DNA of 64,000 nucleotides. Source: an uncultured Collinsella sp. GTDB lineage: Bacteria; Actinomycetota; Coriobacteriia; Coriobacteriales; Coriobacteriaceae. Shown in pieces: positions 56,802 through 64,000 of the stretch (positions are counted from its first letter, which is position 1; every line of letters begins with the position of its first letter). A program made the position numbers and the translations under genes. Below the pieces are notes generated by a model that saw nothing but the letters and a program-made list of their open reading frames with translations, was not told the DNA's origin and did no database searches. The DNA lies in the NCBI GenBank assembly GCA_958415665.1, contig CATYZK010000004.1, forward strand, positions 1-64,000, given 5' to 3'.

Positions 56802-57560
56802 TCACTCCTCGCTCTGCGAATACGAAGCGTCCAGAATCTCCTGCGCGTATGCGCGCTCCTGGGGCGTAAGCCGTGCCGTCTCGATCAGGTCGGGACGCCA
56901 GCGGCAGGTGCGCTCGATGGCATTCTTACGGCGCCAGGCGTCAACCTTGGCATGGTCACCGCTCACGAGCACCGGCGGCACGCCCTCGCCGTTGAATTCA
57001 GCAGGGCGAGTGTACTGCGCATACTCGAGCAGGCCTCCGTCCTCGGCGGTCGAGAACGACTCGTCGACGTTGCTCATCTCGTCACCAAGGGCGCCGGGAA
57101 TCAGGCGTACGACGGCATCGGCAACGACCATAGCGGGAAGCTCGCCGCCCGTGAGCACGTAATCGCCGATCGACAGGCGCTCGTCGGCATACGCATAGGC
57201 ACGCTCGTCGACACCCTCGTAACGGCTGCACACAAACAGCAAGCGCTCGCTTTTGAGCAGGCGCTCGGCCACATGCTGTGTAAAGGGCTCGCCACAGGGG
57301 GTAAAAAACACCACGGTGGGCTTAGGACCCTCGGAGCTAATAGCCTCGATGGCCTCGACAATAGGCTCGACCTTCATGAGCATGCCCTGCCCGCCGCCGT
57401 ACGGCTCGTCATCGACGGTACGATGGCGGTCGTGCGTCCAGTCGCGCAGGTTATACGCCTTAAAATCAAAAAGGCCGGCCTTGCGGGCGCGGCCCAAAAT
57501 CGATGTGGACATGACGGGCTCAAACATCTCGGGAAAGACCGAAAGGGTCTCAATCAGCAT
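56802..57560 (-). CDS. trmD: tRNA (guanine-37-N1) methyltransferase
   Basis: A 252-residue SPOUT enzyme making m1G37, needed to prevent frameshifting. The knot motif includes CSRYEGVDERA, LSIGDYVLTGGELPA, and DDEPYGGGQGMLM near the start. GGGAGG precedes the ATG. rpsP-khpA-rimM-trmD is the universal order; lepB follows here, as in some actinobacteria. Confidence 0.97.
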   Translation of the reverse strand: MLIETLSVFPEMFEPVMSTSILGRARKAGLFDFKAYNLRDWTHDRHRTVDDEPYGGGQGMLMKVEPIVEAIEAISSEGPKPTVVFFTPCGEPFTQHVAERLLKSERLLFVCSRYEGVDERAYAYADERLSIGDYVLTGGELPAMVVADAVVRLIPGALGDEMSNVDESFSTAEDGGLLEYAQYTRPAEFNGEGVPPVLVSGDHAKVDAWRRKNAIERTCRWRPDLIETARLTPQERAYAQEILDASYSQSEE

Positions 57561-57570
57561 GTTGTCCTCC

Positions 57571-58092
57571 CTACTTGTCCATATCGATCAGGCCGTCCAT
57601 AACGTGGACGGAAATTGTTCCTGTGTCGGGAAGATCGAGCACAACCTGCTCGATCACGGGAATCAGTACCTCGCCGTACCGATCACCCTCGACAACCCAA
57701 ACATCGTTAGCGGGCGTCGACATGATCTCGACGATCGTGCCGAGTGAACCGAAGCGCTCGTCGACCACCTCGCGACCCATCAGGTCGGTATAGGCGGCGT
57801 CGAGTGAATCGAGCTCAAAATCGTCACGATTTGCCAACACATAGCATCCTGTGATGCCCTCGGCGGCCGTCAAGTCGTCAATGCCCTCAAACGAGACCAG
57901 ATCGCCATCGCCCGTATCGGTGACGGACACGACCGTGCAAAAGCGGTCGCGCTTGAGCGCCGGCGGCGTCAGGGCGACGCGCATACCCGGCTCTAATACA
58001 GAAGGAAGCCCCCGCAGCGGTTGCGCGAGGACCTCCCCCTTCCTTCCGTGCGGCTTGACCACACGGGCGATGTTTTTGTACTGGGACCTCAA
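57571..58092 (-). CDS. rimM: 16S rRNA processing protein RimM
   Basis: A 173-residue 30S assembly factor that binds S19. The N-terminal barrel (ARVVKPHGRKGEVLAQPL) and the C-terminal PRC barrel (DLMGREVVDERFGSLGTIVEI and PVIEQVVLDL) are both present. The start is TTG with a weak site overlapping the khpA stop, so it is probably translated by coupling. Confidence 0.93.
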   Translation of the reverse strand: MRSQYKNIARVVKPHGRKGEVLAQPLRGLPSVLEPGMRVALTPPALKRDRFCTVVSVTDTGDGDLVSFEGIDDLTAAEGITGCYVLANRDDFELDSLDAAYTDLMGREVVDERFGSLGTIVEIMSTPANDVWVVEGDRYGEVLIPVIEQVVLDLPDTGTISVHVMDGLIDMDK

Positions 58093-58096
58093 GGTC

Positions 58097-58381
58097 CTAG
58101 CCCAGAACCTCTACCTCGACAGCAGTGTCGAGGCGAGCGGCCAGTGCACGGGCGAGCGTGCGAATGGCCTTGATGGTACGGCCACGACGGCCGATGACCT
58201 TAGCGACGTCATCCTCGGCGACAGAAACCTCGATCGTAGAGGCGTCGTCACCATCGATGACCTCAAGGCTCACGGAATCCGGGTCGTCGACGATCTGAAC
58301 AACGAGATATTCGACGAGATCGGCGATGCGATCTGAGAGCATTGCCTCACCCTCGAGCTGTGCAGCGTCAACCTCAGGCAC
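58097..58381 (-). CDS. khpA: KH-domain RNA-binding protein KhpA
   Basis: A 94-residue single KH-domain protein, YlqC/KhpA family. The GxxG loop is VIGRRGRTIKAI. In other Gram-positive bacteria KhpA dimerises with KhpB and binds small RNAs and mRNAs affecting cell division. The GTG start has GGAG six bases upstream. It is sited between rpsP and rimM. Confidence 0.92.
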   Translation of the reverse strand: MPEVDAAQLEGEAMLSDRIADLVEYLVVQIVDDPDSVSLEVIDGDDASTIEVSVAEDDVAKVIGRRGRTIKAIRTLARALAARLDTAVEVEVLG

Positions 58382-58384
58382 GAT

Positions 58385-58726
58385 TTACTCCTCGGCGCCC
58401 TCAGCGGCCTCAGCGGCAGCCTTAGCGGCCTCGGCCTCTTTGGCGAGCTGCTTCTTGGACTTCTTGACGACGGTCTCGGTCTTCTCGCCCTCGTTGGCGG
58501 CCTTGACCAGAGCGGCGACGGCGTCGGTGAGCTGAGCGCCCTTGGACTGCCAGTCGGCGATCTTCTCGAGGTCGAGGTTGATGGTCTTGGGGGCGGTCAT
58601 CGGGTTGTAGCGGCCAACCTCCTCGATGATACGACCGTCACGCGGGGCGCGGGAATCGGCGACGACGACACGGTAGTACGGACGCTTCTTAGCGCCGTGA
58701 CGAGCAAGGCGAATCTTGACTGCCAA
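58385..58726 (-). CDS. rpsP: 30S ribosomal protein S16
   Basis: A 113-residue S16 starting [31 protein letters not shown] after the initiator. The start is TTG 58726 with GGAGG eight bases upstream; the longer frame to 58762 is unsupported. The C-terminal 35 residues are Ala/Glu/Lys-rich and low complexity, an extension beyond the 80-residue core common in actinobacteria. Confidence 0.96.
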   Translation of the reverse strand: MAVKIRLARHGAKKRPYYRVVVADSRAPRDGRIIEEVGRYNPMTAPKTINLDLEKIADWQSKGAQLTDAVAALVKAANEGEKTETVVKKSKKQLAKEAEAAKAAAEAAEGAEE

Positions 58727-58782
58727 AGGAAACTCCTCCAACCAAGCAGCTTTAGGCTGCAACTACAAACAAACAGTTGAAC

Positions 58783-58811
58783 ATAATACGCCATCGACGC
58801 GGGCAGGTGAA
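58783..58811 (-). promoter_or_regulatory. Promoter of the rpsP operon
   Basis: TTCACC, 17 bases, then TATTAT on the minus strand, about 57 bases before the rpsP start. The leader between carries a small hairpin GCAGC-CTAAA-GCTGC (58747-58761). Confidence 0.6.
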
Positions 58812-58915
58812 GTCCGTGAGACCAACTTCTTCGGTGTAGTCGAGGGCAAATCCATATCTTAGACAAGAATTCGGGATTTGCAAGCACATACACGCACCCC
58901 ACATGAGCTGCGCGG

Positions 58916-58921
58916 TATACT
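58916..58921 (+). promoter_or_regulatory. -10 element of dinB
   Basis: TATACT, with only six bases between it and the dinB ATG at 58928. The start site should then fall at or next to the ATG, giving a leaderless mRNA. Confidence 0.5.
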
Positions 58922-58927
58922 CATGAC

Positions 58928-60181
58928 ATGGAAAGACGCGAACATACATACGGTTATGAGGATGCCATGGGCGTCACGCCGCCTCCCTGGACGGGTCCGG
59001 CGGTGGGCCTCATGGACCTCGATGCGTTTTTTGCGAGCGTGGAGATGCTCGATCATCCCGAATGGCGCGGAAAGCCGCTCATCGTGGGCGGAGACGCCGA
59101 TTCGCGTGGCGTCGTGTCCACATGTTCGTATGAGGCACGTCGCTTTGGCGTGCACTCTGCCATGGCCTCGGCCGAGGCGCGGCGCTTGTGCCCGCAAGCC
59201 ATTTGGACGCACGGGCACTTTGATCGCTACCGCGAGGTGAGCGCGCAGGTCATGGCGATTCTTGCCGAGGAGACGCCGCGCGTTGAGCGCGTATCCATCG
59301 ACGAAGCCTTTATCGATATCACACCGGGTCGCTTTGCGCCCGAAGACCCGCTACTGGTTGCGCGGCGTATAAGCGACCGCGTGGCAGCGCTAGGAGTGAC
59401 GTGCTCCATTGGTGTGGGCTGCAACAAGACGGTCGCAAAGATCGCAAGCGAGCGGGATAAGCCGTTTGGGCTGACCATCGTGCGCCCCGGAACCGAGCAG
59501 CGCTTTTTGGCCGCGCTGCCGGTATCTGCCATGAGCGGCATCGGGCGCTCGGCCGAGGAACGACTGCGCCGCATGCGCATCTACACCCTCGGCGAGCTAT
59601 CACGTGCACCGGAATCCACCTTGGCCTCTATTTTTGGCGTCAACGGCGAACGCATGCGCCAGCGTGCGCTGGGACTCGAAATCTCCGAAGTCACAAGTCT
59701 CGATGAAGAGCGTGAGGTCAAGTCGGTCAGCAATGAACGCACCTTTGCGAAAGATTTGACTGAGCGCGGGGACATCGAAGCGGCGATTGCGCTGCTGGGC
59801 GAGTCAGTGGGACGCCGCCTGCGTCGTCAGGGACTAACGGGCGCCACGGTGACGCTCAAGCTCAAGTATTCGTATGGAAACGGTCGCTCGGCACAGCGCC
59901 GGCTGCCTCATCCGACCGACGATGAGAACATCTTCGTGGCGGTTGCGCTCGAACTGCTCGACAACATCTGGCAGGAAGGAATGCATGTTCGCTTAGCAGG
60001 CATCGGCATGAGCGACTTCGACCACCAAGGCGGCATCCAGACCGACCTGTTCTGCGAGATCGATGACCGCGGAGCCCAATCCAGCGACCGCCGCGAGCTC
60101 TCCGTCGCCATCGACGCCGTCCGAGACAAATTCGGCGACACCGCCCTATCCTTCGGCCGCCAATCCCGCTTCAACGATTAA
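58928..60181 (+). CDS. dinB: DNA polymerase IV
   Basis: A 417-residue Y-family translesion polymerase. The motifs LMDLDAFFASVE, SIDEAFIDITPG, and GVGCNKTVAKIASERDKP are intact, with little-finger domain C-terminal. No C-terminal clamp-binding motif can be named with certainty. ATG 58928 lacks a ribosome binding site but fits a leaderless transcript; ATG 58967 has a GAGG and would give 404 residues. It diverges from the rpsP operon. No SOS box of known Gram-positive type was seen upstream. Confidence 0.93.
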   Translation: MERREHTYGYEDAMGVTPPPWTGPAVGLMDLDAFFASVEMLDHPEWRGKPLIVGGDADSRGVVSTCSYEARRFGVHSAMASAEARRLCPQAIWTHGHFDRYREVSAQVMAILAEETPRVERVSIDEAFIDITPGRFAPEDPLLVARRISDRVAALGVTCSIGVGCNKTVAKIASERDKPFGLTIVRPGTEQRFLAALPVSAMSGIGRSAEERLRRMRIYTLGELSRAPESTLASIFGVNGERMRQRALGLEISEVTSLDEEREVKSVSNERTFAKDLTERGDIEAAIALLGESVGRRLRRQGLTGATVTLKLKYSYGNGRSAQRRLPHPTDDENIFVAVALELLDNIWQEGMHVRLAGIGMSDFDHQGGIQTDLFCEIDDRGAQSSDRRELSVAIDAVRDKFGDTALSFGRQSRFND

Positions 60182-60192
60182 CCGCCTTTGGG

Positions 60193-60236
60193 CAAAAAGA
60201 AAGCCGGGCAGGTGCGGAAAACCACAACTGCCCGGC
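60193..60236 (-). terminator. Terminator between convergent dinB and rsfS
   Basis: GCCGGGCAG and CTGCCCGGC stem, followed by TTTCTTTTTGCCC on the minus strand, 45 bases past the rsfS stop. It also lies 22 bases past dinB and may stop both. Confidence 0.82.
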
Positions 60237-60280
60237 GAAATGCGCGAGGCTAGCTAAAAAGCCCCGTATCAAATGAGCTA

Positions 60281-60736
60281 CTAGAGGAGGTCGAGGGGGA
60301 GCTGGGGGGCGTCACCCCAGAGCTTTTCTAGACGGTAGAAGTCGCGGGCTTCGGGAGTGAAGACGTGAACGACGACCGAACCGTAGTCCATGAGCATCCA
60401 GGTCTTCTGCTCGCGGCCCTCGATGGAAAACGGGTGCTCACCGCAAGCCTCGGCGACCTTCTCTTCGATCTCGTCGACGATAGAATCGACCTGGCGGTTG
60501 TTGGTACCGGTGGCAAGCACAAAGTAGTCGCACACGTCGGAAAGCTCGGTCAGGTCGAGCACCTGCACGTCCTCGCCCTTCTTGTCGTAGGCGGCCTGCG
60601 CGGCGGCGCGGGCGACATCCTCGGCGGCGACACCGCTCGCGGACAGCGAGGCGGCGGTGCGGTCGGACGTGGCAACGAAACTCTTGTGCTCCACACCTTC
60701 AAGAATCTGCTCGTCAGTCATGGTCTCGTCGGCCAT
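60281..60736 (-). CDS. rsfS: Ribosome silencing factor RsfS
   Basis: A 151-residue RsfS/Iojap protein that binds L14 and blocks subunit joining under starvation. The core VLDLTELSDVCDYFVLATGTNNRQVDSIVDEIE and WMLMDYGSVVVHVFTPEARDFYRLEKLWGDAP are diagnostic. About 40 extra N-terminal residues precede the usual domain. ATG 60736 has AGAGG upstream. It ends the rplU-rpmA-obg-nadD-yqeK-rsfS string. Confidence 0.94.
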   Translation of the reverse strand: MADETMTDEQILEGVEHKSFVATSDRTAASLSASGVAAEDVARAAAQAAYDKKGEDVQVLDLTELSDVCDYFVLATGTNNRQVDSIVDEIEEKVAEACGEHPFSIEGREQKTWMLMDYGSVVVHVFTPEARDFYRLEKLWGDAPQLPLDLL

Positions 60737-60764
60737 GGAATACCTCTTTCTAGACACACCCGAG

Positions 60765-61388
60765 CTAGCGCAGCTGGGCGTAATGGTTGTAAATCGTAAT
60801 AGCCGTGGGATAAAGATAGCGCCCGGACTGGATCACATAGACCAGACCCTGCGCAAAACAGGAGAAGAACAACTCGTCAAGCGTCGACTCCCTTACCATC
60901 TTGCGCAGCGCGTGGGCATAATCACCATGGCGGTTGGGCTCGATGGCATCTGCCACAAAGACCACCATATCGAGCGGCGTCATGTCGCAGGCGCCCACGG
61001 TGTGACGGTCGACAGCCTGGAAAACGGCCGGCGACAGCTCGGGGAAAAGCTGCGGAAGCTCATAGGCGGCAACAGGGCCATGCAAAAGCGGCGTCGCGGC
61101 AGAAGGAGAGCCGGCAACCTTGATGCCGTAGTGCAACGCGCGGGCCACGAGCTCGTCGTCGGAGAGAACCTTATCCCAGTCGTGAATCAGGCCGGCGGCG
61201 GCGGCATCAAAGCGGTCAACGCCGTAGACCTCGGCCAGATGAAGTGCGGTCTCGGCAACACCCAGCGAATGCACATAGCGCTTGCGCTTATCTTTCATGC
61301 GAACATCGAGCAGCTCTTGAATGCGCTTGAGCAGCGCGCGCTCATCGCCCTCAAACTGATCCTCTACCGACAACGTAGCCCCCATCAC
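60765..61388 (-). CDS. yqeK: HD-domain hydrolase YqeK
   Basis: A 207-residue HD phosphohydrolase. The family is known to cleave diadenosine tetraphosphate symmetrically. Metal motifs RKRYVHSLGVAE, GLIHDWDK (HD) and the later DRHTVG and VADAIEPNR are all present. The ATG overlaps the nadD stop by four bases. nadD-yqeK-rsfS is a conserved set. Confidence 0.92.
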   Translation of the reverse strand: MMGATLSVEDQFEGDERALLKRIQELLDVRMKDKRKRYVHSLGVAETALHLAEVYGVDRFDAAAAGLIHDWDKVLSDDELVARALHYGIKVAGSPSAATPLLHGPVAAYELPQLFPELSPAVFQAVDRHTVGACDMTPLDMVVFVADAIEPNRHGDYAHALRKMVRESTLDELFFSCFAQGLVYVIQSGRYLYPTAITIYNHYAQLR

Positions 61389-62062
61389 TCAAAATCTTCT
61401 TGACCCAGATCGACATACAAACTGCGCTTGCGAATGTAGCCGAGCACAGACTCGCTCGTAAGATAGCGCACGCTCATGCCGCGGGCAACTCGCTTACGAA
61501 TGTTCGTCGAGCTGATCGCCAGCGCCGGAATCTGAATATAGCGCACATCGAACGGCAGCCCCGACTCTTTGATTCGGGCACGCGCCGTATCGATATCAAA
61601 ACCCGGTCGCGTCGCCGCAATAAAGGTAGCAAGCTCAGCAATTCGCTCGGCATCATGCCAGGTCACAATATCGATAATCGCGTCGGCGCCCGTAATAAAG
61701 TAGAGCTTAACCTGCGACGGATAAAAGTCGCGAAGGGCATGAAGCGTATCGGCCGTATAGGTTACGCCCGGACGGTCGATCTCGAACCGGCTCGCCAAAA
61801 AAGCCGGGTTCGCGGCGGTGGCGAGGACCGTCATGGCATAACGGTCCTCGGCAGGCGTCACCGGCTTGTCAAGCTTAAAGGCGGGAGAGCCCGCCGGCAT
61901 AAAGAGCACAGCGTCCAAGTCGAGCGACTCGCGCGCCTGCTCGGCAGTCACCAGGTGCCCGTAATGAATCGGGTCGAAGGTGCCGCCCATAATGCCAAGC
62001 CGAAACTCTTTGCCCTCTTTTATGGGCAGCTCGGGCAAACCGATTCCACCGCGCAGCGACAT
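61385..62062 (-). CDS. nadD: Nicotinate mononucleotide adenylyltransferase
   Basis: A 225-residue enzyme that makes nicotinate adenine dinucleotide in NAD synthesis. The nucleotidyltransferase motif GIMGGTFDPIHYGHL is near residues 24-38 and the ISSTNIRKRVA motif is C-terminal. A 15-residue leader precedes the usual start. It starts four bases after the obg stop. Confidence 0.96.
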   Translation of the reverse strand: MSLRGGIGLPELPIKEGKEFRLGIMGGTFDPIHYGHLVTAEQARESLDLDAVLFMPAGSPAFKLDKPVTPAEDRYAMTVLATAANPAFLASRFEIDRPGVTYTADTLHALRDFYPSQVKLYFITGADAIIDIVTWHDAERIAELATFIAATRPGFDIDTARARIKESGLPFDVRYIQIPALAISSTNIRKRVARGMSVRYLTSESVLGYIRKRSLYVDLGQEDFE

Positions 62063-62065
62063 GGC

Positions 62066-63544
<1,479 letters not shown>

Positions 63545-63547
63545 CTA

Positions 63548-63591
63548 CAAAAAGAGGGAGACCCTTGAATCCTAAAACTCAAGTGCCTCCC
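63548..63591 (-). terminator. Terminator after rpmA
   Basis: GGGAG-x-CTTGA pairs with TCAAG-x-CTCCC and TCTTTTTG follows on the minus strand, about 25 bases past the rpmA stop. Obg follows within 60 bases, so read-through or a separate promoter is needed for obg. Confidence 0.78.
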
Positions 63592-63616
63592 ACATATGTG
63601 CTCTATGAAGGGTGAA

Positions 63617-63874
63617 TTACGCGTTCGCGAGCGGGCGTACGCTGACCCTGTGCTTGATACCCTTGTGGAACTCAACGGTACCGTCGACCAGCGCGAACAG
63701 CGTGTCGTCCTTGCCACGGCCAACGTTCTCACCCGGGTGGATGTGAGTGCCGTGCTGACGGACGAGAATCGTGCCCGTGGTTACCGTCTGGCCGGCATAG
63801 CGCTTCGTGCCAAGGCGCTGACCGCGGGAGTCACGGCCATTACGGGAGGAACCGAGTCCTTTTTTGTGTGCCAT
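63617..63874 (-). CDS. rpmA: 50S ribosomal protein L27
   Basis: An 85-residue L27 near the peptidyl-transferase centre. It starts [25 protein letters not shown] directly, the form without the cleavable N-terminal extension found in Firmicutes and phages. The rest, [22 protein letters not shown], is standard. It follows rplU by 33 bases. Confidence 0.97.
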   Translation of the reverse strand: MAHKKGLGSSRNGRDSRGQRLGTKRYAGQTVTTGTILVRQHGTHIHPGENVGRGKDDTLFALVDGTVEFHKGIKHRVSVRPLANA

Positions 63875-63907
63875 TGTGTATACCTACTCTTTCGTTACGA
63901 GTGTAAT

Positions 63908-64000
63908 CTACTCGGCGACGGGAGCCTCGGCAACAGCCTCGGCCTCTGCCTTGACAGCCTTCTTGGCGCGGGACGTAGCCTGGACCTTCACGATCTTCAG
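63908..64000 (-). CDS. rplU: 50S ribosomal protein L21, C-terminal part
   Basis: Only the last 30 codons are in the window. They read LKIVKVQATSRAKKAV, then an Ala/Glu/Val-rich tail, then TAG. The assignment rests on the rplU-rpmA-obg context and the LKIVKV strand that fits the L21 C terminus; the gene runs off the window edge. Confidence 0.75.
   Translation of the reverse strand: MKIVKVQATSRAKKAVKAEAEAVAEAPVAE

Overview
This 64-kb window looks like core chromosome from a GC-rich Gram-positive gut anaerobe of the class Coriobacteriia, most like Collinsella. This is inferred from gene content and order: an actinobacterial integration host factor (mIHF), the TrmFO tRNA methylase, a fused AdhE, pyruvate phosphate dikinase with its regulator, and a fermentative and biosynthetic housekeeping set. 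Nearly everything is on the minus strand. Only rpmB, adhE, a kinase-like gene and dinB are on the plus strand. I saw no rRNA, tRNA, CRISPR array or intact mobile element.

Layout, left to right (minus-strand operons read right to left). 0-14.4 kb: pnp; rpsO; recO-era-dgkA-ybeY-phoH-mtaB-dnaJ, a second membrane-anchored dnaJ, hemW-dusB-lepA. 14.5-19 kb: rpsT, holA and the DNA-uptake genes comEC-comEA. 19-21.6 kb: thiI-rpoZ-gmk-mihF. 21.8-27.2 kb: the pyrimidine operon pyrR-B-C-K-D-F behind a PyrR-type attenuator. 27.6-31.8 kb (plus strand): rpmB, a decayed REP-associated transposase between inverted repeats, adhE and an aminoglycoside-phosphotransferase-fold gene. 32-42 kb: proS-ispG-rseP-dxr-cdsA-uppS-frr-pyrH (isoprenoid, undecaprenyl and phospholipid precursors), then tsf-rpsB. 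42.3-47.5 kb: xerC-trmFO-dprA-comM-yraN. 47.7-49 kb: rnhB and rplS. 49-53 kb: ppdK and its regulatory kinase. 53-58.7 kb: glyS-glyQ-lepB-trmD-rimM-khpA-rpsP. 58.9-60.2 kb: dinB. 60.3-64 kb: rsfS-yqeK-nadD-obg-rpmA-rplU (partial at the window edge).

The main new signal is regulatory. An identical 20-base element, TTTGGTCAGCTTTTGGTTTG, lies 75 bases upstream of comEA and 71 bases upstream of yraN-comM-dprA. These two units are 28 kb apart and both carry natural-transformation genes. In both places the element sits just past the terminator of the preceding operon. It contains two TTTGGT half-sites 11 bases apart. I propose it is the control site of a competence regulon. Other items worth a second look are an RseP-type protease with a winged-helix-like cytoplasmic insertion, a DnaJ paralogue whose C-terminal domain is replaced by membrane segments at the usual hrcA position, a probable ATA start for xerC, helically phased GGTAAA repeats upstream of ppdK, and two palindromic repeats. 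All coordinates and motifs were read by eye; no database or alignment was run.
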